Assembly: GCF_014197855.1 (NCBI RefSeq)
Contig: NZ_JACIGJ010000014.1
Span: forward strand, 43,006-107,005
Length of the DNA stretch: 64,000 bases
Direction of reading: 5' to 3'
Origin: Roseospira marina
GTDB lineage: Bacteria; Pseudomonadota; Alphaproteobacteria; Rhodospirillales; Rhodospirillaceae
A program made the position numbers and the translations under genes. This document shows, one piece after another, positions 38,139-46,793 of this stretch (position 1 is its first letter; every line of letters starts with the position of its first letter). Under the pieces are notes generated by a model. That model ran no database searches, was not told the DNA's origin, and saw only the letters and a list, made by a program, of their open reading frames with translations.

Positions 38139-38876
38139 ATGCAGAAGAAAAAAACCGGTGGGTTCGGAGAAACGATCCGGACCGTGATCTATGCTGTTCT
38201 CATCGCCATTGTCATCCGTACCGTGGCCTATGAGCCGTTCAACATCCCGTCGGCCTCAATGGTCCCGACGCTGGAGATCGGGGACTATTTGTTCGTCTCC
38301 AAGTTCTCGTACGGTTACAGCCGGCATTCGATGCCGTTCAGCTTTCCGCCGTTTCCCGGCCGGATCCTGGTGACGGAGCCGAAGCGCGGTGACGTCGCGG
38401 TGTTCAAGCTGCCGTCCGATCCCTCGGTGGACTACATCAAGCGGGTCATCGGCCTGCCCGGCGACCGAATCCAGATGATTCGTGGTGTGCTGCACATCAA
38501 CGGCGACCCGGTGCCGCGCGAGCGCGTCGAGGACGCGGTGTGGCACGATCAGATCGGCAGCGTCCACCGCTCTCCGCGCTACGTTGAGACGTTGCCCAAC
38601 GGTGTCACGCACTTCATTCTGGAAGATCGCCGCGACAGCGGGCCGTACGATCAGACCCGTGAATTCGTGGTGCCCGAGGGGCACTACTTCATGATGGGCG
38701 ACAACCGCGACAACTCGGCCGACAGCCGCGCCGACGTCGGGTTCGTGCCCTTGGAGAATTTCGTGGGGCGGGCCGAGGTGGTGTTCTTCTCCAACGACGG
38801 CTCGGCCGCGCTGTGGGAAGTCTGGAAGTGGCCTTGGGCGATTCGGTTCGACCGGCTGTTCACGGTCGTCAATTAG
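38139..38876 (+). CDS. lepB: Signal peptidase I
   Basis: Inner-membrane serine protease (245 residues from this start) that removes signal peptides of exported proteins. One N-terminal membrane segment (about 12-30) is followed by the catalytic Ser40 in NIPSASMVPTL and Lys101 in DYIKRVIGLPGD. Later motifs are EGHYFMMGDNRDNSADSR. The ATG at 38139 gives the common alphaproteobacterial start KKKTGGFGETI; its ribosome site is weak. A TTG at 38028 would add 37 polar residues and is less likely. Confidence 0.92.
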   Translation: MQKKKTGGFGETIRTVIYAVLIAIVIRTVAYEPFNIPSASMVPTLEIGDYLFVSKFSYGYSRHSMPFSFPPFPGRILVTEPKRGDVAVFKLPSDPSVDYIKRVIGLPGDRIQMIRGVLHINGDPVPRERVEDAVWHDQIGSVHRSPRYVETLPNGVTHFILEDRRDSGPYDQTREFVVPEGHYFMMGDNRDNSADSRADVGFVPLENFVGRAEVVFFSNDGSAALWEVWKWPWAIRFDRLFTVVN

Positions 38877-38880
38877 AGGC

Positions 38881-39609
38881 GTGCGAACGGTGGCGAAGCG
38901 GCGCACCCCGATGGACGTTTCCGGGGCGCTCGGGACCGGAGACTCGCTGGCACCCCTCGAGTCGCGGCTGGGGCATACGTTTGGGGACGCGACTCTGTTG
39001 GCGCAGGCCCTGACGCACGGCAGCGCCGGCGGCGGGCCGCGCAGTTACGAGCGGCTGGAGTTCCTGGGCGATCGGGTGCTCAGTCTGGTGGTGGCCCATA
39101 TGCTGTTCACGCGCTTTCCGGCCGAGCCGGAGGGCGCGCTGGCGCGTCGGCACACCGCCCTGGTGCGTGCCGAGACGCTGGCCCGCGTGGCGCGCAATCT
39201 CGGCCTGCCGGCCCTGATGCGGCTGTCGCGCGGCGAGGCCGACCTTGGCGGGCGCGAGAACCCGGCGTTGCTGTGCGATGTGTGCGAGGCGGTGCTGGGT
39301 GCCCTGTACCTGGACGGCGGCTATGCGAGCGTCGACCGCTTCATTCGGGCGACCTGGGCGCCGCTGATGGAAGAGAACCCGGCCCCGCCGAAAGACGCCA
39401 AGACGGCGCTTCAAGAGTGGGCGCAGGGCCGAGGCCTCCCGCTGCCGGTTTACGAGACCGTGGCGACGGCGGGCCCGGCGCACGCGCCCCTGTTCACCGT
39501 GGCCGCGCGGGTGGAGGGCCACGACGCCGCCACCGCCGAGGGCCCCTCGAAACGCCAGGCGGAGCAACGCGCCGCCGCCCGACTGATGGACCGACTGACC
39601 CGCTCATGA
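38881..39609 (+). CDS. rnc: Ribonuclease III
   Basis: Double-strand-specific endoribonuclease (242 residues from the GTG). The signature ERLEFLGDRVLSLVVA and the second acidic cluster CDVCEAVLGALYLDGG carry the metal-binding residues. The C-terminal double-stranded RNA-binding domain includes AKTALQEWAQGRGLPLPVYE. The GTG at 38881 lies 4 bases after lepB; ATG 38911 is an alternative that also keeps the fold intact, so the first ten residues are uncertain. It overlaps era by 4 bases. Confidence 0.93.
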   Translation: MRTVAKRRTPMDVSGALGTGDSLAPLESRLGHTFGDATLLAQALTHGSAGGGPRSYERLEFLGDRVLSLVVAHMLFTRFPAEPEGALARRHTALVRAETLARVARNLGLPALMRLSRGEADLGGRENPALLCDVCEAVLGALYLDGGYASVDRFIRATWAPLMEENPAPPKDAKTALQEWAQGRGLPLPVYETVATAGPAHAPLFTVAARVEGHDAATAEGPSKRQAEQRAAARLMDRLTRS

Positions 39610-40544
39610 CCGACGATCTCGAACCCGCCGTTCCCGCCGCCGAAGAGGGCGACAGCCGTTGCAGCTTTGTCGCCGTCGTGGGGGCGCCCAACGCTGGCAA
39701 GTCCACGCTGGTCAACACGCTGGTGGGCACCAAGGTCAGCATCGTCAGCCCGAAGGTGCAGACGACGCGGACGCGCGTGCGCGGGGTGGCGCTGCACGGC
39801 CCGGCCCAGATCGTGTTCATCGACACGCCGGGCATCTTCACGCCGAAGCGGCGGCTGGAGCGGTCCATGGTCGCCGCCGCCTGGGACGGGGCCGCCGATG
39901 CCGATCAGGTGATGGTGGTGGTGGACGCGCACCGCGGTCTCGACGACGACACCCGGGCCATCATCGCAGGCCTGCGCGAGCAGGGCCGCACCGACTGCCT
40001 GCTGGCGCTGAACAAGATCGATATGGTCCGGCGCGACAGTCTGCTGGCGCTGGCCGCCGCGCTGAACGACGAGGGCGTGTTCCGCGCGGTCTTCATGATC
40101 TCCGCGCTCAAGGCCGACGGCACCGAGGACCTGATCGCCCTGCTGGCGCGCGAGGCGCCGACCGGTCCCTGGATGTATCCCGAGGACGAGATCTCCGACC
40201 TGCCGCAGCGCCTGTGGGCGGCGGAGATCACGCGCGAGCAGATCTTTCACCAGCTCCACCAGGAACTGCCGTACTCCGCGCTGGTGGACAGCGAGTCCTG
40301 GCAGGAGCGGGCGGATGGTTCGGTCCGGATCGATCAGGTGATCTACGTGCAGCGCGACAGCCAGCGCGCCATCGTTCTGGGTAAGGGCGGCAGCCGGATC
40401 CGCGCCCTGAGCACCGCCGCGCGCCAGGAGATGTCCGCCCTTCTGGAACGCCCCGTGCACCTGTTCCTTTTCGTCAAGGTGCATGAGCGCCTGTGGGAGG
40501 ACCGTCGCCACTACGCCGACTGGGGCCTCGACTACGACGTCTGA
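39606..40544 (+). CDS. era: Ribosome biogenesis GTPase Era
   Basis: GTPase (312 residues) that binds the 3' end of 16S rRNA during 30S assembly. GTPase motifs are GAPNAGKSTLVN (G1), DTPGIF (G3) and NKIDMV (G4). The C-terminal KH domain has VIYVQRDSQRAIVLGKGG. ATG 39606 overlaps the rnc stop as ATGA; the frame further upstream is an rnc shadow. The rnc-era coupling is widely conserved. Confidence 0.96.
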   Translation: MTDDLEPAVPAAEEGDSRCSFVAVVGAPNAGKSTLVNTLVGTKVSIVSPKVQTTRTRVRGVALHGPAQIVFIDTPGIFTPKRRLERSMVAAAWDGAADADQVMVVVDAHRGLDDDTRAIIAGLREQGRTDCLLALNKIDMVRRDSLLALAAALNDEGVFRAVFMISALKADGTEDLIALLAREAPTGPWMYPEDEISDLPQRLWAAEITREQIFHQLHQELPYSALVDSESWQERADGSVRIDQVIYVQRDSQRAIVLGKGGSRIRALSTAARQEMSALLERPVHLFLFVKVHERLWEDRRHYADWGLDYDV

Positions 40545-40600
40545 TCCGGCGGCCGTCTGCCTGGGGGGCAAAGGGCCGTGCCGTCGGATGAGGAGGGAGC

Positions 40601-40777
40601 ATGATGGACGGATGGGCGCTGATCCTGTTCGCGGTCGGCGTGATCAGCCTGATCGTGCTGGTCGGGCAGCACCTCTGGACCCTGCCGCGTTGGATGCCGC
40701 CGGTGCTGATCTTCTGCGGGTTCGGCGGGGTTCTGGCCGGCCTGGGCATGTATACCCTGGCGCTGGCGTTCCGCTGA
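40601..40777 (+). CDS. Small two-segment membrane protein between era and recO
   Basis: A 58-residue open frame preceded by an excellent AGGAGGG site 3-4 bases before the first of two ATGs. It encodes two hydrophobic helices: about 5-22 (WALILFAVGVISLIVLVG) and about 34-55 (PVLIFCGFGGVLAGLGMY), joined by a short loop with LWTLPRWMP. Spacing to era (56 bases) and recO (51 bases) and the shared strand make it a likely operon member. I do not recognise the family. Small size makes a role as a membrane peptide regulator possible, but that is speculation. Confidence 0.75.
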   Translation: MMDGWALILFAVGVISLIVLVGQHLWTLPRWMPPVLIFCGFGGVLAGLGMYTLALAFR

Positions 40778-40828
40778 TCGGCCGGGCCGCGGTCCTCCCG
40801 GCCTCCCCAACCACGAAAGGACACGACC

Positions 40829-41602
40829 GTGGCCGTTGAGTGGCGCGACGAGGCGATCGTGCTGTCCGCGCGTCCGCATGGCGAGACCAGTCTGCTGGTG
40901 GCGGTGCTTTCGGCGGCCCACGGATGGTGTCCGGGCCTCGTGCGCGGGGGGCTCGGCAAGGCGGCGCGCGGCCTTTGGCAGCCGGGCAATCGGGTGCAGG
41001 TCACGTGGAAGGCCCGCCTGCCGGAGCACCTTGGCACCCTGTCCGGCGAAATGGTGGACGCCGTGGCGGCCCGGGTGATGGGTGATGCCGGGCGGTTGGC
41101 GGTGCTGTCGGCCGTGTGTGCGGTGACACAGGCCGCCTTGCCCGAGCGTGAACCCATGTCGGCGGCCTATGCGGATACGGTGGCGCTGCTGGGGTGGCTG
41201 TCCGGACCGGAGGCTCCCGCCGATGCCACGGCGCTGGGGGTCGCTTATGTGCTGTGGGAGCGGGGCGTTCTGACCGACCTGGGGTTCGGGCTCGACCTCT
41301 CGGCCTGTGCGGCCACCGGCACCCGCGACGATCTGACCTATGTCTCGCCGAAAAGCGGCCGGGCCGTCTCCACTGCGGCCGGCGCGCCCTGGCGGGACCG
41401 GCTGTTGCCGCTTCCCGGGTTCCTGCGGGCCGCATCCGATCCCGGCGACGCCTCGCGGGAGGATGTGCGCGATGGCCTGCGCCTGACCGGCTTTTTCCTG
41501 GAGCGTCATGTGTTCAATGCGCGCCACGCGGCGCCGCCGGCGGCGCGGGACCGGCTGGTGGCCCGGATGGAACGAGCGGCGACCCGATCCGACGACGGGT
41601 AA
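40829..41602 (+). CDS. recO: DNA repair protein RecO
   Basis: RecO (257 residues) mediates RecA loading with RecR in the RecF pathway. The N-terminal OB fold begins VEWRDEAIVLSARPHGETSLLV and runs into GLVRGGLGKAARGLWQPGN. The C-terminal helical domain includes LDLSACAATG, with a single cysteine and no complete four-cysteine zinc site. The GTG start at 40829 follows a GAAAGG site. The rnc-era-recO order is standard for alphaproteobacteria. Confidence 0.93.
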   Translation: MAVEWRDEAIVLSARPHGETSLLVAVLSAAHGWCPGLVRGGLGKAARGLWQPGNRVQVTWKARLPEHLGTLSGEMVDAVAARVMGDAGRLAVLSAVCAVTQAALPEREPMSAAYADTVALLGWLSGPEAPADATALGVAYVLWERGVLTDLGFGLDLSACAATGTRDDLTYVSPKSGRAVSTAAGAPWRDRLLPLPGFLRAASDPGDASREDVRDGLRLTGFFLERHVFNARHAAPPAARDRLVARMERAATRSDDG

Positions 41603-41668
41603 CGCCCCTGCTGTCGTGGCGCGTGCCCCGTCACCGGTATCCCCGGCGCTCGTCCTGTCGTCCCCGGC

Positions 41669-43021
41669 TCAACCGTTCGCCTTCGACGGCTCCTTCTCGG
41701 ACGGCGGCGCGGCCCCGTGGTCCAGCGGCACGGCATGGCGGATCGTGGCTCCGCCTGCGCGTTTGGCGGTGAACATGGCGGCTTCAGCGTGCTGAAACAA
41801 CGTCTCCAGGTTTGTGGCATCGTCCGGAAAGACGGCCACACCGATAGAGGCCGTGACCTGCGCCGTCTGTCCCTTGAGACTCAGCGGTTGGGCGATCGCC
41901 GTGATCAGATCGGCGGGCCGGCCCGGCTCCCGCTCATTGGCGGCTACGCCTTCCGTGAGCACGACGAACACGTCGCCGCTCAGGCGGACGGCGGTATCAT
42001 CGACGCCGATGTGGTGGCGAATGCGGCGCGCGATGTCCTGCAACAGCCGGTCGCCGACGGCGTGGCCCAGGGTTTCGTTGACGGTCCGGAACCGGTCGAG
42101 GCCGATGAAAAGCACGGCCACGCGGCTGTTGTCCCGCCTCGCCCGCCCTATGGCCCGCTCAAGCCGCTCCTCCAGGATCAGGCGATTGGGCAGGTTTGTC
42201 AGGGCGTCATAGAACGCCAGGTAGCGGATCTTCTCCTCGTTTGAGTGACTGTCGGTGATGTCGCGGCACACCGCGACATAGCGTACCGAGTCTCCGAAAG
42301 GATCGGATGCCTTATTGATGGTCGTCCACTGCAGATAGGCTTCGCCGTTCTTGCGACGGTTCCAGATCTGTCCCTGCCATGCCCCCTTTTCGAACAGCGT
42401 ATTGGTTATGTCGTAATAGAACATGTCGCTGTGCATGTCGGATTGGAGGATCGCGGGCGTCTCGCCGATCAGTTCCTCGGCGCTGAAGCCGGTCATGCGG
42501 GTGAACGCGGGGTTGACCGTCAGGATACGGGTGGCCGGGTCGGTGACCATGATGCCTTCGGATGCGTGCTCGTAGACGGCCGCCGCCGAGCGAAGCTCTT
42601 CCTCGGCTCCCTGAAAGCGCCGATAGAATCGATGCATGGCCTCGATGGACGTGCAGACAAGCAAGGCGTCGATGAAAAAAACGGCATTGGAGAGGAGCAT
42701 GCCGCGCTCAAGATGGAGCGCCCAGCTCATGTACGGGGGCCAGAACAGATAGCTGGCCATCACAATCCCGATACAGGCGGCGAACATGCCGGCGCCGAAG
42801 CCCCCGATGACCGCCGCGATGGCGACGGATGGGAAAAAGGTGATGTACTGGATGCCGCCGTCAATCGGAGCGATGGCCAGCCGTATGACGAGCGCAAGGC
42901 CCATCAGCGCGACGACGAACAGGTAGGTGAAGAGGCGCCCCCGACCGGATCGGGCGTGCGCTTGAACAAGTTTCAGAAAAGCGCTCGACAGGGGCGGTTG
43001 TTTTTGCCGTGTGTGTGACAT
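41669..43021 (-). CDS. Membrane PAS protein with degenerate GGDEF domain
   Basis: A 450-residue protein. Four or so membrane segments (about 30-125) resemble the DUF4118/KdpD-type sensor region. A PAS domain (about 140-260) contains TRMTGFSAEELIGETPAIL. The GGDEF domain follows, but its signature is SGDVF at 348-352 and the usual first metal-binding aspartate is glycine in LFIGLDRF. It is therefore unlikely to make cyclic di-GMP and may act as a sensor or binding protein. Start is uncertain: ATG 43021 or ATG 43102. It is convergent with recO. Confidence 0.85.
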   Translation of the reverse strand: MSHTRQKQPPLSSAFLKLVQAHARSGRGRLFTYLFVVALMGLALVIRLAIAPIDGGIQYITFFPSVAIAAVIGGFGAGMFAACIGIVMASYLFWPPYMSWALHLERGMLLSNAVFFIDALLVCTSIEAMHRFYRRFQGAEEELRSAAAVYEHASEGIMVTDPATRILTVNPAFTRMTGFSAEELIGETPAILQSDMHSDMFYYDITNTLFEKGAWQGQIWNRRKNGEAYLQWTTINKASDPFGDSVRYVAVCRDITDSHSNEEKIRYLAFYDALTNLPNRLILEERLERAIGRARRDNSRVAVLFIGLDRFRTVNETLGHAVGDRLLQDIARRIRHHIGVDDTAVRLSGDVFVVLTEGVAANEREPGRPADLITAIAQPLSLKGQTAQVTASIGVAVFPDDATNLETLFQHAEAAMFTAKRAGGATIRHAVPLDHGAAPPSEKEPSKANG

Positions 43022-43887
43022 GGGGCTGGCTCGATCTGACGTCTTGATGTGTCCGCCGTCATCGGGAAAAGCAACTATAACGGATTTCACTCCCTTAAGC
43101 ATACATCGGAAATAATGACGCCGTCCCGGTTAAGAAACCCCGGAGCGTCATCGAAGCCGCCGACACTGTCGCGCAAGCCATCGCGTGCAAGCCATCGCGC
43201 GCATGGCGGGCGGGATGCCTCGGCGCCGGACCGCGCGCACGGGAGGCGGGATGGTCGGCTCAACCGGCGATGCGACCGGCCGCGACGCCTTAGACCTCGT
43301 GTGCGGTGCGGACTGATATCCGCGCGCCGGCTCGCCCGCGCGTGGGCGCTTAAGGGGCGTCCGAAAAACAGGTTGATGTCGTTTGGTTTCGGGTTTAAGG
43401 CGCCGTGTGTTCAGATCAGAACGCTGGCGTTCCTGATGAGCACGATTTTTGGTTGATTCAGCCAGCGTATTTTTTGGTTTTGACGCAGCATAGAGACAAC
43501 TTCAAATAAGACAGCGGCGAAAGCAAAGCGTTTGTATGGCTGTGGCAAAAGCCATGGGGGCAAAATCCGTACCGCGCAGCCCTGCGTCAATAGAAAAGAA
43601 AGAAACGATGTGCGAACTTTCTGCCTTAAAGGCGCGGCCTTCGCCATGCGCGGCATTGATCGCGTGGGACTCGCGTCCCACGCGCCGGTGACCCGACCGC
43701 GGCGACCGCGACGGCCATGACGGCCATGACGACCACGACGACAGGGATGCCGTCGTGCTGATGTGCCGCGTCTGTCAGCCGGAACTCGGTGTCTGGGAGG
43801 GGGGCGAGACGACGGACGGTGACGGGGGCGCCCAGAACGGGGCGTCGCGGGGCTTGGATCGAGTTGGGTCACGAGAGGGAGAAGCCG
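43022..43887. other. Gene-poor intergenic region before the second receptor
   Basis: About 865 bases between divergent genes. I see no recognised gene. A 51-codon frame at 43536-43691 has no family resemblance and no clear ribosome site, so it is not called. Short 9-base repeats (GACGGCCAT-like) occur near 43710-43735. Pockets between 43370 and 43620 are more AT-rich and could hold promoters for the flanking genes. Confidence 0.5.
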
Positions 43888-45612
43888 ATGTTACGGAATG
43901 TGCGTATCAGCACGCAACTGCTGGTTCTGGGTCTGTTTGTTCTGGTTCTGATCGCGTCGCTGGGCGTGTTTTCTGGCTACACGTTGCTTGGGACCCGGTT
44001 CGAGGATCGGCGCGAAAGCCTGCGCATGCTGGTTGAGATCGCGTCGAATGAAATTGCGGCCGTCAAGAAACGGGCTGATGCTCTAGGGCTGACGGATGAG
44101 CAGGCGAAGGATGAAGCCCTGCAGATCCTGAAAAATATAAATTACAACGGGAACAACTACTTCATTGTGACGGACATCAGTGGAACGCTATTGATGCATC
44201 CGTCGCGCATGAACCAGGTCGGCTCCAGTCTGCTGACGGCGGAAAAAGAGACGACGCGCACGCTGTACACGGCGCTGATGCGCGTGGCCCGCGACAACGG
44301 CACGACCGGAGGCTTCCATACCGCGCTGGGGCGCCGCCCCGGATCCACGAAGAACGACAGCCAAAAGATGTTCTTTGCGGCGCAGGAGCCCACGTATGGC
44401 TGGGTCGTGATCACGGGCATGATCGTGGACGACATCTGGGATTCCATGGCCCGGAAGTTCTGGTCGCTCGGCATCGGTGTCGCGATTGCCTGCGCGATCC
44501 TGGGCGCCTTCGCCTGGTTGATGGTGCGCGGGATCAGCCGACCCTTGGGGACCGTGGTGCGCGGCCTGGGCCACCTGTCCACTGGGGCGTACGACGAGTC
44601 GCTGGATCTCAAGGTCTCGTCCTCTGAAATCGGGCACCTTTCCAGTGCGTTTGAGTCGCTGCGAACCTTGTTGCGGCAGGCGGAGGACGACCGGCAGCGC
44701 AGCCGGGACGAGGCCGAGCGCACGGCCAAGGCGCGCGAAGCCGAAATGGAAGGTTTGGCCCGCCGCTTCGAAAGCCAGATTGGCTCCCTGGCGGACGGGC
44801 TGGGCAGTGCGTCGCAGGAGTTGAAGACGCTGGCGACCACCATGTCGGATGGGGCGCAGGAAACCCTGCGGGAGTCGGATGCCGTCGCGGCGGCCGCTGA
44901 GGAATCATCGCGGAACACCCAGACGGTGGCGGCGGCAACCGAGGAGTTGGCCAGCTCGATCCGGGAAATCAGCCGGCAGGCCAGCCAGTCGAGTTCCATT
45001 GCCCAGACCGCCGTCGATCGCGTGGATCAGACCTCGGAAACGGTTGCGGCCCTCAAGGCGGCGGCCCAGCGGGTCGGCGACGTGGTGGCGTTGATCACCG
45101 ATATCGCCAGCCAGACCAACCTACTCGCGCTCAACGCCACCATCGAGGCGGCGCGCGCCGGTGAGTCCGGCAAGGGCTTCGCGGTGGTGGCCAACGAGGT
45201 CAAGACGCTCGCCAACCAGACCGCCAAGGCGACCGACGACATCTCGCGTCAGATCGAGGAAATCCAGGGCGTCACCACCAGCACGGTGCAGGCCATTTCC
45301 GACATCGGGGAAACCATCGCCAGCCTCAGCGAGGTGGCGAGCGCCATCGCTGCCGCGGTCGAGGAGCAGAACACAGCCACAAACGAGATCGCGCACAACA
45401 TCCAGCAGGCCGAGACAGCCTCGCAGCGGGTGAGCACGGCCATCGGGACGGTGCATGACGCGGCCCGCCAGGGCGGCGAAACCGCCGGCTCGGTCCTCAG
45501 CTCCGCAGAGGCTCTGATGAGCCGGAACGTGGAACTGAATGATGCCGTCTCGGCGTTCCTCAGCGGCTTGCGGGACGACTCGAAAACGGGGCGCGGCGGT
45601 ATGATCGGCTAG
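43888..45612 (+). CDS. Methyl-accepting chemotaxis protein with Cache-type sensor
   Basis: Chemoreceptor of 574 residues. TM1 lies about residues 10-32. A short periplasmic domain contains [23 protein letters not shown], typical of single-Cache sensors. TM2 (about 195-220) is followed by HAMP and the signalling domain with [25 protein letters not shown]. No aromatic tether peptide is seen at the C-terminus. ATG 43888 is preceded by GAGGGAGAAG; the upstream frame is a basic shadow. It is an orphan receptor, away from the che operon. Confidence 0.93.
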   Translation: MLRNVRISTQLLVLGLFVLVLIASLGVFSGYTLLGTRFEDRRESLRMLVEIASNEIAAVKKRADALGLTDEQAKDEALQILKNINYNGNNYFIVTDISGTLLMHPSRMNQVGSSLLTAEKETTRTLYTALMRVARDNGTTGGFHTALGRRPGSTKNDSQKMFFAAQEPTYGWVVITGMIVDDIWDSMARKFWSLGIGVAIACAILGAFAWLMVRGISRPLGTVVRGLGHLSTGAYDESLDLKVSSSEIGHLSSAFESLRTLLRQAEDDRQRSRDEAERTAKAREAEMEGLARRFESQIGSLADGLGSASQELKTLATTMSDGAQETLRESDAVAAAAEESSRNTQTVAAATEELASSIREISRQASQSSSIAQTAVDRVDQTSETVAALKAAAQRVGDVVALITDIASQTNLLALNATIEAARAGESGKGFAVVANEVKTLANQTAKATDDISRQIEEIQGVTTSTVQAISDIGETIASLSEVASAIAAAVEEQNTATNEIAHNIQQAETASQRVSTAIGTVHDAARQGGETAGSVLSSAEALMSRNVELNDAVSAFLSGLRDDSKTGRGGMIG

Positions 45613-45626
45613 AGTATCCGTGTTGA

Positions 45627-45982
45627 TCAAGCGGCTTTTGGCATCCAGGAACGCCCTGCCTTGAGCAGGGCGTTCGAGAGGCCGACGAGGTTTCGCATGA
45701 TGGCGGTGATGGCGATTTTGGCGGGTTTTCCGGCCTTGACGAGAGCGTCGTTATTTCGTCTTCAGGTCGGGAGTGAAGCGAGCCGCGACGAGGGCGGACA
45801 TGTGACGAGGGCGGGCATGGAAGGGCGCGGCCGGTCCATCGTCTGGATTGCCGGGCGACCGGGGCCAGACCGGCGAGGCCGGCGGCTTGTCCTGCCTCCA
45901 TGGTGCCGAGTTCCGGCATCTCGATCAGCATGACGAAGGCGGTCAGGCGGGCGATCCCCGGAATGCTCGGCCCTTCGTCCAT
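45627..45982 (-). pseudogene. IS110-family transposase remnant (C-terminal)
   Basis: Broken C-terminal part of an IS110-type transposase. One frame gives IPGIARLTAFVMLIEMPELG and AGLAGLAPVARQS, matching the transposase_20 domain. After WTGRA the match jumps frame and appears to lack about 12-14 residues. It resumes as SALVAARFTPDLKTK and a stop, then in another frame as ALVKAGKPAKIAITAIMRN and ends WMPKAA. At least two frameshifts make it non-functional. It is fused to or lies next to an integrase remnant. Confidence 0.75.
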
Positions 45983-46048
45983 ATCGGTGCTGAACGGGGT
46001 GCCCTGGGCTCGGGCGGTCTTGAGCCAGCGGACGGCGGTGACTTCGCC

Positions 46049-46315
46049 TTAGACCCGTTCAATCCGCTCCGCGTCCTCGCGGATGATGTCCCGCTTGTGG
46101 AGGGGTGCGCGCAGGTCGCGAGTCTTCAACCCGAGCCTGATGTCCGTGCCGAATGGTTTGCCGGTGAGGGGATTGGTCTGATCCATGAGAGCGTCGGGAG
46201 TCCGGTGGCGAAAGCACCAGCCTTTCCCGCGTGGGCGGAACAGATGATGTGATTCCAGCACGCCGTCCCGCATGCCGATGTTGTGCCCGGTGGACAACAG
46301 GCATGTCGATAACAA
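46049..46315 (-). pseudogene. Truncated integrase N-terminal fragment
   Basis: An 88-codon frame whose likely start is ATG 46273. The sequence LFRPRGKGWCFRHRTPDALM followed by LGLKTRDLRAPLHKRDI resembles the N-terminal arm of tyrosine recombinases (DUF6538-like), but the frame stops at 46049 and no core-binding or catalytic domain follows. It lies 38 bases from the 3' end of tRNA-Glu and is read in the same direction, as expected for the relic of an element integrated at that tRNA. Confidence 0.6.
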
Positions 46316-46352
46316 GGCATATTGTGCTGGAAAATCAGTAACTTAGGAGAAT

Positions 46353-46428
46353 TGGCGTCCCCTAGGGGATTCGAACCCCTGTTGCCGCCGTGAGAGGGCG
46401 GTGTCCTAGGCCTCTAGACGAAGGGGAC
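46353..46428 (-). tRNA. tRNA-Glu (anticodon CTC)
   Basis: A 76-base cloverleaf including an encoded CCA end. The acceptor stem pairs GTCCCCT with AGGGGAC, the anticodon arm is CCGCC-CTCTCAC-GGCGG with anticodon CTC, and the T arm holds GGTTCGAAT. The body is close to bacterial tRNA-Glu throughout. It sits upstream of gyrA on the opposite strand. Confidence 0.96.
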
Positions 46429-46793
46429 TAAGGCCGGACGCGCTTTGTACGGCGGGCGATGCCCGCTGTCAACACATTGCACGGGGCGTTTGCGCGTCTC
46501 GTTCACGGTCGCGGATCGGGGCACTGGCCCGGCGCGCGCAGCGGTCTTCAGCGCGCGGCATGCCTCGATCCTTACCCCTCCGTGCGGGGGGCGGGGGCGG
46601 CGCGCGGTCGGGCGGTGCGGCTCGCGTTGCCCCGCCCTCCGGCGTTTGCTAAGGTCCAGTCCCTTTCCCCTGCCCGCGCCGGGGCCCGCGCGGTTGCCGG
46701 GCGTTTTGGCCGTGGGGCGCGCCGCATCACCGCACGCTCCGTCGGCGCGGTCCGGCGGGGAGAGATCCCGACACCCGTAGGCGATATCCGACC
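46429..46793. other. Intergenic region between tRNA-Glu and gyrA
   Basis: About 365 bases without a believable gene; open frames here are high-GC artefacts rich in Arg and Ala. It must contain the tRNA promoter (minus strand) and the gyrA promoter (plus strand). Confidence 0.6.
46627..46655 (+). promoter_or_regulatory. Candidate gyrA promoter
   Basis: TTGCCC at 46627-46632 and TAAGGT at 46650-46655 with 17-base spacing. The -35 is good for an alphaproteobacterial housekeeping promoter; the -10 is weak. A start near 46662 would leave a leader of about 130 bases. Confidence 0.35.

Noticed and set aside
45613..46352. A direct repeat of the tRNA-Glu 3' end as the second att site
   Set aside because: I looked for the T-arm and acceptor sequence on the integrase side and did not see a copy inside the window.
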